Shown here in pieces: positions 1 to 7,520 of a DNA stretch of 38,429 bases. The translations under genes and the position numbers were made by a program. The notes below the pieces were generated by a model. The model ran no database searches. It was not told where the DNA came from and worked only from the letters and a program-made list of their open reading frames with translations. Each line of letters starts with the position of its first letter. The first letter of the stretch is position 1. Origin of the DNA: Pseudomonadota bacterium (GTDB lineage Bacteria > Pseudomonadota > Gammaproteobacteria > Steroidobacterales > Steroidobacteraceae); contig JANXQL010000001.1 in NCBI GenBank assembly GCA_025356815.1, positions 1 to 38,429 of the forward strand, read 5' to 3'.

Positions 1-615
1 GGCGTTATACAGTGGCTGCCAGTGAATGATTCGGTGGACCACGTAGAAGTGCACGGCGTGCCAGAAGACGAGGCCGAGTAGCAGAAGCGTGCAATAGAGG
101 GGTGACTGCGACCAGCTCGCCAGCGGAACGAGCCCGTTCGCTTGTGCCCAGAGCGTGAGCGCAAGGTAAGCCGTCCAGATCGGAACGCCAGACGCGAGGC
201 TCCAGAAGATATTGCTGAGCATTGGCTTGCCAAACAGGAATAGGTGGCTCTGCTCCTTCGGCCAGCTGGCGTTGTACTTGAACTTGGTGCCTTGGAACCG
301 GCGACCGTAGAGCACGAAGTGCCACGCGCCATAGAAGCTCGCGGCAATGACCTCGTTACACGCAAGCAGCAGCACGATCCAGCCTACGGACGGGCGCGCG
401 ACGTCGGCGCCCGATGCCTGCAGGAGTGCCCACAGACCAACGGCGATCAGCGCGTACACCGAAAGCCACGGAAAGAAGAGTCCCGGGAAGCCGAAGATAT
501 ACTTGAGAAGCAGCAGTGGCCGCGGCGGCCACATCAGCGGTGCCGGGACGGTCAGCGGCAGGTCCGGCGTCCATCCACCGTTCCTGGATTCGGGCAGGTC
601 ACTGGCTGAGCTCAT
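1..615 (-). CDS. Sterol desaturase / fatty acid hydroxylase family protein (C-terminus beyond window)
   Basis: The first 205 residues are visible and the 3' end is cut by the left edge. The start is ATG at 615, preceded by a clear AGGAAAG ribosome site. Several hydrophobic membrane segments are present. The last visible stretch contains the histidine motif HAVHFYVVHRIIHW, resembling the first His boxes of the FA_hydroxylase superfamily, in which eight or more His ligands bind a di-iron centre at the membrane surface. Known members hydroxylate or desaturate sterols, carotenoids and fatty acids. The remaining His boxes would lie beyond the window, so the substrate cannot be deduced. The GMC oxidoreductase upstream is on the same strand, 226 nt away, so co-transcription is possible. 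Confidence 0.75.
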   Translation of the reverse strand, partial: MSSASDLPESRNGGWTPDLPLTVPAPLMWPPRPLLLLKYIFGFPGLFFPWLSVYALIAVGLWALLQASGADVARPSVGWIVLLLACNEVIAASFYGAWHFVLYGRRFQGTKFKYNASWPKEQSHLFLFGKPMLSNIFWSLASGVPIWTAYLALTLWAQANGLVPLASWSQSPLYCTLLLLGLVFWHAVHFYVVHRIIHWQPLYNA

Positions 616-841
616 GCTTTCTTTCCTGGCGTTCGGCGTGATCGGTGGAAGGCGCGGGCCCAAGCTGCATGCCCGGCAGCTGCCTGAAGATTGATTCTAG
701 CGCGAGTCCGGCGGCTATTCCATCGGCAAGGATGGTTGTTCCAGCGGATGGAATTCTATACGTCCGCATCGCTCGCGCCACGTCGCTGCAGTGCATTACA
801 GCCTGAGCGCACGCCGCCACCCACGCGCGGCCACGCGCCGG

Positions 842-2512
842 TCAGGGGCCCAATTGGCCGCTGATCGCCCCGGACGAGAGCATCAGTGAAAGGCCCCGAT
901 CTGCGAGTGCCATGGTTGGGGCGTTCGTATTCGCGCTGACAATGTTTGGCATGACAGAGGCGTCGATGACCCTGAGGCCATCGACGCCCATGACCGCGAG
1001 TGTTTCGTCGACGACGCTCATGGGGTCACCGCTGCGCCCCATCCGGCAGCTCCCGACCGGATGCCAGTCGGTGCGTACGGTCGAACGGATGTAGTCGGCA
1101 ATGGCGGCGTCGTCCTTGACCGCAGCGCCCGGCCGCAGTTCGGCCGTCAGACCCTCGCGCAATGGTGTCGTAGCCGCAAGCTCCCGGGCGATCTTCAGTC
1201 CCTCGACGAGGTTTTTCAGATCCCGGCCATCGGCAAGGTAGTTTGGATCGACGAGCGGCAGGTCATCCGGATTCGCCGAGCGAAGCGACACGGACCCGCG
1301 TGAATGCGGTCGCAGAAGTGTGACATGGAGCTTGACGCCGTCCACCGCGGGGATCGAGTCGGCGCCGGTGTTGGCATAGCCGATCATCGGGACACAATAG
1401 ATCTGCACGGTCGGGGTCGCGCCTTCGCTCGTTGCATGGAAAGAGGTCGCCTCCCCTCCCACAGTCGTCAGCCGGCCCCGGCGAAAAAGTGCGTATTCCA
1501 GGAGGTTCCAGAGCAGCCGCCACCCACGATCCTGGCGAAAGTATCCGAATCCCCGTGAATTTCCTGCGAGCACCAGCGGCGATCCGGCGTGATCGTGGAG
1601 GTTTTGCCCCACGCCCGGCAGGTTCACGAGCACGGGAATGTTGAAACGTCGCAGCTGCGCTTCCGGGCCAACCCCCGACAGCATCAGCAGTTTCGGCGAT
1701 GCCAGAGCGCCCGCCGCCAGCAACACCTCACTACTGCACCTCAGCGTGTGTGGCCGACCACGATGAACGTACTCGACCCCGGCTGCTCGAAAACCCTCGA
1801 ACACGATTCGATTGACCTGCGCTCGGGTGATGAGCCGAAATCGCGGATTTGACCGGACCTTCCCAAGAAATGCCTCTGCGGCACTGCAACGCCGGCCGCC
1901 ACGCGCGGTGAATTGCAGGAAGCCGGTGCCAACAGGGGCTCCCACATTAAAGTCTGCCGTAAATGGCAGGCCCCGCGATTGCGCGGCTTTGACGAAAAGG
2001 CGACTGTACTCGCAGAAATACCCGGGATCGGCCACGACGAGGGGGCCGGCACTGCCGTGGAATTCTCCATCGAACTTCTGGTTCCCCTCGAGGCGGCGGA
2101 AGTGCGGCAGCATCGCTGCCCAGTTCCAAAGGTCACTCCCGGCTGACAGCCCCCATCGATCGTAGTCGCTTCGATAGCCGCGCATGTAGACTTGCGCATT
2201 AACACTGCTACCACCCCCGAGCACTCGCCCCGTTGCAATCTCCAGGACTCTGTTGCCGGCGTTCGCCTGGGGGACAGTCTGGTGGAGCGTGCAGTGAACT
2301 CCCTTCGGCACCAGCCTTGAATAGCCCGGACTCAGCTTGAGGTACGGGCTCGCATAGTCGGCACCCGTCTCCAGCATCACCACGCGCGCATCGGTTTCGG
2401 TAAGCAGGCGCCACGCGGCGACACAGCCGGCGGTTCCACCACCAACGATGATGTATTCGCAGTCCGCACCCGGCGCCGGGGACCGTGACACTGCCACTCC
2501 CATTGCGTTCAT
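842..2512 (-). CDS. GMC family FAD-dependent oxidoreductase (choline/alcohol dehydrogenase-like)
   Basis: This 556-aa flavoprotein should oxidise an alcohol to an aldehyde or ketone. The FAD-binding motif VGGGTAG lies near residues 23-29. GMC signature 1 (GRVLGGGSSVNAQVYMRG) and signature 2 (GALASPKLLMLSGVG) are both present. The C-terminal catalytic region has the active-site His at about 484 (WHPVGSCRMG) and Asn at about 530 (SANTNAPT). An in-frame start exists 14 codons upstream, but ATG at 2512 is preceded by GGGGGAG at proper spacing and puts the dinucleotide fold near the N-terminus as usual. The length matches bacterial choline dehydrogenase-like enzymes, but no betaine genes are adjacent, so the substrate is unknown. 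It is divergent from an enolase-superfamily dehydratase, which suggests a shared catabolic role. Confidence 0.93.
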   Translation of the reverse strand: MNAMGVAVSRSPAPGADCEYIIVGGGTAGCVAAWRLLTETDARVVMLETGADYASPYLKLSPGYSRLVPKGVHCTLHQTVPQANAGNRVLEIATGRVLGGGSSVNAQVYMRGYRSDYDRWGLSAGSDLWNWAAMLPHFRRLEGNQKFDGEFHGSAGPLVVADPGYFCEYSRLFVKAAQSRGLPFTADFNVGAPVGTGFLQFTARGGRRCSAAEAFLGKVRSNPRFRLITRAQVNRIVFEGFRAAGVEYVHRGRPHTLRCSSEVLLAAGALASPKLLMLSGVGPEAQLRRFNIPVLVNLPGVGQNLHDHAGSPLVLAGNSRGFGYFRQDRGWRLLWNLLEYALFRRGRLTTVGGEATSFHATSEGATPTVQIYCVPMIGYANTGADSIPAVDGVKLHVTLLRPHSRGSVSLRSANPDDLPLVDPNYLADGRDLKNLVEGLKIARELAATTPLREGLTAELRPGAAVKDDAAIADYIRSTVRTDWHPVGSCRMGRSGDPMSVVDETLAVMGVDGLRVIDASVMPNIVSANTNAPTMALADRGLSLMLSSGAISGQLGP

Positions 2513-2672
2513 GAAAACGACTCCCCCAACCGTCTGCGAGACACAGACCGCCAATCACCACGACACAGGTCCGCACCGATCCGGCAGCGCGTTCGCGTGT
2601 TAGCTGAGCCCGTCCCAAGCGCCATGAGAGATCGGTCAGTGCGCCGGTGGTTTCATTCATGAACGTCCCATG

Positions 2673-2692
2673 TAGCGGGACAGTAGTTCCAG
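2673..2692 (+). repeat. Direct repeat copy 1 in divergent promoter region
   Basis: TAGCGGGACAGTAGTTCCAG matches the copy at 2999-3018 at 15 of 20 positions. The identical cores are GGGACAG and TTCCA. It lies 160 nt upstream of the GMC gene start. Confidence 0.45.
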
Positions 2693-2998
2693 CTGAGTGA
2701 TGTTATATTGCGCCGAAGATTGTCGCAACTGACGGCGTGACCGGCCTCCCGAAACAACTGCGTGAATCCGTCGCCCGTCGCCCGTCGAGGCGTAAGACAC
2801 GGTCGCGCCAGCGGCCACCAGGCCCGTCGTTGTCTGATCCAGAGACGCACAGTGTCAGCGCTGCGGGATGCCGCGCTCCTTGCAGCGGCGCGTCGGCTCG
2901 ATTGCATGCCAAGAAATGCAGCGCAGTCGATCGCAGTCCCTGCCACAGCCTGTCGCGCGGCAACCCCAGGTCGTTGACACTCCGATACCGGCCGCCAA

Positions 2999-3018
2999 TA
3001 CTGGGACAGCAATTCCAA
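2999..3018 (+). repeat. Direct repeat copy 2 in divergent promoter region
   Basis: TACTGGGACAGCAATTCCAA is the partner of 2673-2692, in the same orientation. It lies 73 nt upstream of the GTG start of the enolase-superfamily gene. It could be a transcription-factor half of a two-site operator or a chance or decayed duplication. Confidence 0.45.
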
Positions 3019-3091
3019 GTGTTGCGCGAGTTGCAGGAATCAGCCTGGGCGACGGCTCAAGATGACTTGGGGCACTCTAAGGTGGTCGCTC

Positions 3092-4291
3092 GTGAAAATT
3101 ACGGCGCTTGAAACGATAGTGCTTGATGAGTTTCCGAACCTGCTCTGGGTCCAGGTTCACACCGACGCCGGTCACGTAGGCATCGGGGAGACATTCTATG
3201 GCGCCCGCGCCGTTGAAGCGCACATTCACGAAGCTCTCGCGCCGCGCCTGCTCGGCGCCGATCCCTTGCGCATCGAGTACCTGAACGCGCTAATGACGGC
3301 TCTGCCGGTTGCGCAGTCCTCCACTGGAGTCGAGTATCGGGCTGCCTCCGCCGTCGACATTGCGCTGTGGGACCTGTTCGGCAAGCATTGCGGGCAACCG
3401 GTGCACCAGATGCTCGGCGGCACCTGTTTTGATCGCCTCCCCGTCTACAACACGTGCGCCGGCTACAAGTACGTGCGATCTGGCGACTTTCGGGCGCTGG
3501 CAAACTGGAAGCCAAGTGATGTCGCGGGCCCGTACGAGGACCTCGACGCGTTCATGAATCGGGCGGACGCGCTGGCCGAAAGCCTGCTCGAGAGCGGCAT
3601 CACCGCGATGAAGATATGGCCGTTTGACATCGCGGCGCGGGAAACCGGGGGGCGCTACATCACCAGCGCGCAACTGAAGTCCTGCCTTGAGCCGTTCGAG
3701 AAGATCCGCAGGGCCGTCGGCGATCGCATGGAGATCATGGTCGAATTCCACAGCCTGTGGAATCTCCCGACGGCGCTCAAGATCGCCCGCGAACTCGAGG
3801 CGTTCAAGCCGATGTGGTTCGAGGACCCCATTGTGATGAACTCACCGCAAGCATTGGCTGAATACGCGCGATCCACGAACGTATGGGTGTGCGCCAGCGA
3901 GACCCTGGGCAGTCGCTGGCCCTACAAGGATTTTCTCGACCGCGACGCCATGCACGTCGTGATGGTGGACTTATCGTGGGCTGGCGGACTTACCGAAGGC
4001 CGAAAGATTGCCAGCATGGCGGCCACCTATCATCGTCCGTTTGCAGCGCACGACTGTATCGGCCCGATCAGCTATGCCGCCGCAATACACATGGCGTTCA
4101 GCCAGCCCAACACGTTGATTCAGGAGAGCGTGCGCGCGTTCTATACAGGGTATTACAAGGAGCTTGCGACTGTCGTACCCGAGGTCGTCAATGGCTTTAT
4201 CAAGCCAATGGACGGGCCCGGGCTGGGCACCGATCTCTTACCGAGAGTATTTGAGCGCAAGGATCTTCATAGGCGCAGAACCGCTTTGTAA
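3092..4291 (+). CDS. Enolase-superfamily sugar-acid dehydratase-like protein (mandelate racemase/galactonate dehydratase type)
   Basis: This 399-aa enzyme has the N-terminal capping domain and C-terminal barrel of the mandelate racemase/muconate lactonizing family. Using the GTG start at 3092 (preceded by AAGGTGG), the Mg2+ ligands appear as E218 (MVEFH), E244 (WFEDP) and E270 (CASETLG). H220 of the EFH motif and H320 (AAHDCIGP) fit the acid/base pair seen in galactonate/mannonate dehydratase-like members. The usual KxK lysine pair of the MLE group is absent (AMKIWPF instead), supporting a sugar-acid dehydratase rather than a racemase. An upstream in-frame ATG at 3062 would add 10 residues but has a poorer ribosome site. 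Substrate not assignable. It is divergent from the GMC oxidoreductase; sugar oxidation followed by acid dehydration would be a plausible pairing. Confidence 0.9.
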   Translation: MKITALETIVLDEFPNLLWVQVHTDAGHVGIGETFYGARAVEAHIHEALAPRLLGADPLRIEYLNALMTALPVAQSSTGVEYRAASAVDIALWDLFGKHCGQPVHQMLGGTCFDRLPVYNTCAGYKYVRSGDFRALANWKPSDVAGPYEDLDAFMNRADALAESLLESGITAMKIWPFDIAARETGGRYITSAQLKSCLEPFEKIRRAVGDRMEIMVEFHSLWNLPTALKIARELEAFKPMWFEDPIVMNSPQALAEYARSTNVWVCASETLGSRWPYKDFLDRDAMHVVMVDLSWAGGLTEGRKIASMAATYHRPFAAHDCIGPISYAAAIHMAFSQPNTLIQESVRAFYTGYYKELATVVPEVVNGFIKPMDGPGLGTDLLPRVFERKDLHRRRTAL

Positions 4292-4529
4292 GGCAGCCGC
4301 TCCGATCCGCGTGCAAGCGCACCACCTGCGCGGGTACTTCGACATATACGTCACCATCTGTGTGGACGACCTCGAACTCACTCCTGAGTTTGGGCAGCTG
4401 CTAGCGACATTTGACATCGGGATACTCGGCATACCGCTCAAGCGCACTGCCATGGCACTGGCGGATGTGATCTACAACATCAACAGCGCCTGGTTTTCGG
4501 ACATGCGCCTCAGTTCTCGGATCCGTTAG
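4292..4529 (+). pseudogene. Possible remnant of a small protein (weak DUF4279-like C-terminal segment)
   Basis: After the dehydratase stop, one frame stays open to a TAG at 4527-4529. The segment FDIYVTICVDDLEL followed by TPEFGQLLATFDIGILGI alternates strand and helix much like the C-terminal half of DUF4279 (immunity-like) proteins as I recall them. There is no start codon with a ribosome site inside the gap, and the frame runs back antiparallel-free into the dehydratase coding region, so at best this is a decayed 3' fragment. It may equally be a chance open frame. Confidence 0.2.
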
Positions 4530-4618
4530 CGCCCTGACGCCTCGTGATGGACGTGTACCACGCCGCTCGTCGCTCCCGCCAGGCCTGACGCAGGTATCGC
4601 ATTCTCCCTGCCGCGTAC

Positions 4619-4635
4619 GCCGGTTGGGCACCGGC
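4619..4635. terminator. Small inverted repeat in convergent gap
   Basis: GCCGGT, a 5-nt loop, and ACCGGC form a perfect 6-bp stem between two convergent genes. There is no U-tract, so terminator function is only suggested by location. Confidence 0.3.
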
Positions 4636-4708
4636 AAGACCTGCAGCCGCCGTCCCGCCCGGTTGCGCATCCGCCAAGCCGGCGCGCGGGCGCCCATCAG
4701 GTGAAGGC

Positions 4709-5995
4709 TCAATCCTCGGCGTAGATTGATGACTCCAATTGGTTGCTCATCAGTTCGATGGCCAAGCGAAGTTCGAAGATGTGCGGTGCGATCTCCATCT
4801 TCATCTTTTCGATTCTGGCTTCCGCGATCGCCTCCGGGCCATACAGCCATACCTTCCAATTGCCGAGGTAAAGGGCGGTGGCCAGTTCGAACCAGTAGAC
4901 CTTGCTCTTGATTCCCAGCGCATGTCGCGCGACCAGATAGCCGACGTTGTGCGTGAGGGGTGCCGCGCCTGTCGCGAACGCGACCACCTCGGCGGCGGAA
5001 TCGTCTATCTCTTCACGCACCAGTTCCGCGAACTCGTGCCTTACCATCTTGGCGTAGTTCTTGGAGAATCCTCGCGCGACGCCCTCCCTCAGGGCTCCTT
5101 TCCTGACGACTTTTGCAATCGCGAGTTTTGCGCCGCCCTTCATCAGGCCCGCGCCCAATGTCAGGGCATCGGCAACGCATAGCGCGCGTTCATATTCCTT
5201 GTTGCTCTTCTCGAGCATCTCCGCAACTTCCTTCATATCCTCCATATTGGCCTTAATCAATTCCCTAAAAGTATCGATCAGGTTCTCCAGGCGGTCGGGT
5301 GGGAATGGCACATAGACCTTGTCGCCAGCAGCAAGGCGCATGTTTGCGGCATAGCCGTACGCAGCGTGACGCATCGGCCCGAAGCTTTCGAGGCCGACGG
5401 AGGCGGCAACATCCCCGATCGTTTCACCACCCTCCGCCACTCGGTAATATTCATACTTCGCATGCAGCTCGGGCTTGGGCAGTACCGCAGCCCCCCAGGA
5501 ACACACCGTCAGCCACTGCCCAATCAGGCGGTCTATGGAAAGGGCGCGCTTTAGCGACGCAAGACTGGAGTCCGCGTCGGCAGCAGCGAGCACCGGCGTT
5601 AATCTTTCAATCGCGTGATCAAAGCCAAGCTTCCTGTCACCAAATCGGTCGACCAGAGCATTGGATAGGTCCTCGAGGGCGTCGCGGAAGGATGCCGGAA
5701 CCTCCTCCGGCACCTCCTTGCTTTCGAGGATCAACCGCACGGCCCTCAGAACGGAAGCGATATCGGCTGCGCTTGCCATCACGTGATGACGACGACTGTT
5801 TGCGATCAGGTGCTGCTTGTCATCATTCGACAGCATCAGGTATCGCGCCGCAGGCGACTGCGGGTGGGGAACGTGCGAATTGTACGTCTGGTTCCCCAGA
5901 ATCCGCTGCGAACTGAAGCTGCCGCCACCCCCTCCACCGGAGGGAGAATTGGGATGCGCGACACGTCCATCGGCGTTAACCCAAGGGTTGCTCAT
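4709..5995 (-). CDS. Uncharacterised protein with LysM-like segment (428 aa)
   Basis: I do not recognise the family. ATG at 5995 has a strong GGGAGG ribosome site. The N-terminus (1-30) is polar with a run of six glycines (about 20-25) and no signal peptide. Residues 75-160 are helical. Residues 183-231 read like a LysM domain: an aromatic-V-x-x-G-E-T-I start (YYRVAEGGETIGDVAASVG) and a GDKVYVP ending. A charged, likely coiled-coil stretch follows (235-272), then a hydrophobic Gly/Ala-rich segment (272-297) that could insert into a membrane. The C-terminus is helical, rich in W, Y and charged residues. LysM plus a hydrophobic helix, no signal peptide and a TssBC-like gene 1.5 kb away would fit a contractile-system cargo or adaptor, but that is inference. 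Base composition looks lower in GC than its neighbours, hinting at transfer. Confidence 0.8.
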   Translation of the reverse strand: MSNPWVNADGRVAHPNSPSGGGGGGSFSSQRILGNQTYNSHVPHPQSPAARYLMLSNDDKQHLIANSRRHHVMASAADIASVLRAVRLILESKEVPEEVPASFRDALEDLSNALVDRFGDRKLGFDHAIERLTPVLAAADADSSLASLKRALSIDRLIGQWLTVCSWGAAVLPKPELHAKYEYYRVAEGGETIGDVAASVGLESFGPMRHAAYGYAANMRLAAGDKVYVPFPPDRLENLIDTFRELIKANMEDMKEVAEMLEKSNKEYERALCVADALTLGAGLMKGGAKLAIAKVVRKGALREGVARGFSKNYAKMVRHEFAELVREEIDDSAAEVVAFATGAAPLTHNVGYLVARHALGIKSKVYWFELATALYLGNWKVWLYGPEAIAEARIEKMKMEIAPHIFELRLAIELMSNQLESSIYAED

Positions 5996-6404
5996 CGCTC
6001 GCCTCCCTGGCCTGCAATGACCGTTCACGGACGCGAGCATACGCCTCGCGACATGCGCAGCGCATTCGCTGACATCATCGAGCGCTCGCCAGGCGCTTAA
6101 GCGCCGGCGGAATGCAGGGCTGCGATCCGTCTGTCCGGATCCGGCCAGCCTCGTCTGGCAACCGCGCCCACGGCGGGGCGCTCGCGTGCCCGACCGGTCT
6201 TCGCTAAGATCATGCGCAGTTCGCTGCGATGCAGCAGGAGGATTCGCGGGCAGGCGTTACGCCGTCAGCGATAGACAGCGCGCCATTCTTCGCCCTTGCC
6301 CCGATGCCAACCCCTATTCATAGCTTGGGCAGCGCACTGGCGAAGAAGTAGCGATTCTGCAAGCGCCCCCGCTCTCGTTACGCTTGGCGCGACGATTCGC
6401 GCGG
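5996..6404. other. Upstream region of the LysM-like gene, 409 nt
   Basis: This region separates two minus-strand genes and must hold the promoter of the LysM-like gene. It contains a perfect 14-bp palindrome (6092-6105). A 40-codon plus-strand frame starting near 6229 has no supporting features. Nothing else was seen. Confidence 0.55.
6092..6105. promoter_or_regulatory. Perfect 14-bp palindrome upstream of the LysM-like gene
   Basis: GGCGCTTAAGCGCC is fully self-complementary and lies 97 nt upstream of the start at 5995. Its symmetry suits a dimeric repressor operator. No known family consensus is claimed. Confidence 0.4.
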
Positions 6405-7073
6405 CTAGCGAATTCCATTCGATGCGCAGGCGCCGTCGAGCACGTCCATCGCGGGCGGCGCCACGAGCTTGCGAACTTCGTCTCGTTCACCACATAGCCA
6501 CAATTCAACGTCCGACGGCTCGATTGCCACGACGGACCTCTTGTCTTGCTCGTCGGGCCCGTATTTAGGATCTGGCTTGTGCATCCGCCTCAACAGCGGG
6601 TGCGCATCGGCATTCACCGTCAGCATGGTGTAGCTCTCGTGGATCTCCCCGGTGGAGCGATCGACCCAGGTATTCCACAGCCCCGCGAGCCCCCACGGCG
6701 TGCCGTCGTTGCGCGTGAACGTCCACCAGAGGTTGCGCCCGGTCTCCCAGTTGGGCTCGTCGAACGACTCGGCCGGGATGATGCACCGCTGACCGCGCGC
6801 CCACGGCGTTCGATACGACGCTTTGTCGGACAGTTCCTCGAATCGGGCATTGAACGTCGAGTACGGGACTTTCGGCTCCTTCGCGAATGACGGGATCAGG
6901 CCCCACTGGCCGATGACGCACTCCCGTATGTTCGAGCTGCCAGCCGCGACGCGCCGGATGAACGGTCCCAGCGCGCGGGGAAACATGCTCTTCATCGGCC
7001 ATGCCTGCCCGGGCCGAACCTGCCAATAGCGCTCGATGGCCGCGTCGTCCGGGCTCAGGTACTTCGTGCACAC
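6405..7073 (-). CDS. SRAP domain protein (HMCES/YedK family, SOS response-associated peptidase)
   Basis: This 222-aa protein belongs to the SRAP family, whose members crosslink through Cys2 to abasic sites in single-stranded DNA to shield them. Cys2 directly follows the GTG start, which is preceded by AAAGGA at 8 nt. Other hallmarks are WGLIPSF, the FNARFEEL motif (Asn contacting the abasic site), RCIIPAESFDEP with the active-site Glu, and NADAHPLLRRMHKPDP, a variant of the usual HxRMP motif that supplies the catalytic His. The length is typical. It may represent DNA-damage protection. SRAP genes often travel with mobile or accessory DNA, which suits this stretch, but nothing nearby directly links it to SOS control. 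Confidence 0.92.
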   Translation of the reverse strand: MCTKYLSPDDAAIERYWQVRPGQAWPMKSMFPRALGPFIRRVAAGSSNIRECVIGQWGLIPSFAKEPKVPYSTFNARFEELSDKASYRTPWARGQRCIIPAESFDEPNWETGRNLWWTFTRNDGTPWGLAGLWNTWVDRSTGEIHESYTMLTVNADAHPLLRRMHKPDPKYGPDEQDKRSVVAIEPSDVELWLCGERDEVRKLVAPPAMDVLDGACASNGIR

Positions 7074-7103
7074 GGGCTCGTTCCTTTGGGTTTCGGCAGA
7101 GTC

Positions 7104-7520
7104 TTATCGACCGTTCGACGATGGAGAACCCGGATTGGTGATGCGCACAAGGAGCGCAGCTTCCAGCAACTCGCGCGCCACAGCGTATTTCGCCAGCGGC
7201 TGATGGGTCAGGTCAACGCCCTTTTGAAAGCGCAGTTCGGCCGTTCGCACAAGTTCGGTCCGCCCCTCCGACGCGAGTTGCACCGGGGTCTGGGAAGTCA
7301 CTGCCTCGAGCAGGTCCAGAGCCGTCACGCCGATCGGGATTTCGAGGCGGGGTGGACCGATGTCTTCCGAAGCTGCCTTGAACCTGATTATGGTCCTACC
7401 GCCCATCGGCAGGCGGCCAGCTGCGGACTCGACCGCTTGCCGGGCAAACCACCTCGGTTCGCGAAGCGGTAGACTCCGTCCAGTCGCGGCCCGCGCCCGG
7501 AGCTCGTCCCATGCCTGCAC
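7104..7520 (-). CDS. Hypothetical protein, doubtful
   Basis: A 138-codon open frame lies divergent to the TssBC fusion and overlaps its first 10 bases. An internal ATG near 7400 would give a more compact protein of about 99 residues starting MGGRTIIRFKAASED and ending in a helical ARELLEAALLVRI segment. Codon use is plausible for the genome, but there is no good ribosome site and I recognise no family. It fills the gap between the SRAP gene and the T6SS-like gene, so if it is false the gap is about 430 nt of intergenic DNA. Confidence 0.3.
   Translation of the reverse strand: MQAWDELRARAATGRSLPLREPRWFARQAVESAAGRLPMGGRTIIRFKAASEDIGPPRLEIPIGVTALDLLEAVTSQTPVQLASEGRTELVRTAELRFQKGVDLTHQPLAKYAVARELLEAALLVRITNPGSPSSNGR

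Larger units (their letters stand above)
2513..3091. promoter_or_regulatory. Divergent intergenic region between GMC oxidoreductase and enolase-superfamily gene
   Basis: This 579-nt region has no convincing gene; open frames here lack ribosome sites and family resemblance. It must hold the promoters of both divergent genes. It contains two imperfect copies of a 20-mer (2673-2692 and 2999-3018), one near each gene, which may be operators. Confidence 0.5.
4292..4708. other. Convergent intergenic region, 417 nt
   Basis: It lies between the 3' ends of the dehydratase (plus) and the unknown LysM-like gene (minus). Apart from the possible remnant at 4292-4529 and a small hairpin at 4619-4635, nothing recognisable is present. 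Confidence 0.6.

Noticed and set aside
599-820. 73-codon minus-strand ORF before the desaturase-family gene
   Set aside because: Overlaps the true gene start in another frame and lacks a ribosome site.
2703-3018. Possible insertion-sequence remnant bounded by the two 20-mers
   Set aside because: The repeats are direct and imperfect, there are no terminal inverted repeats, and no transposase-like frame lies between them.
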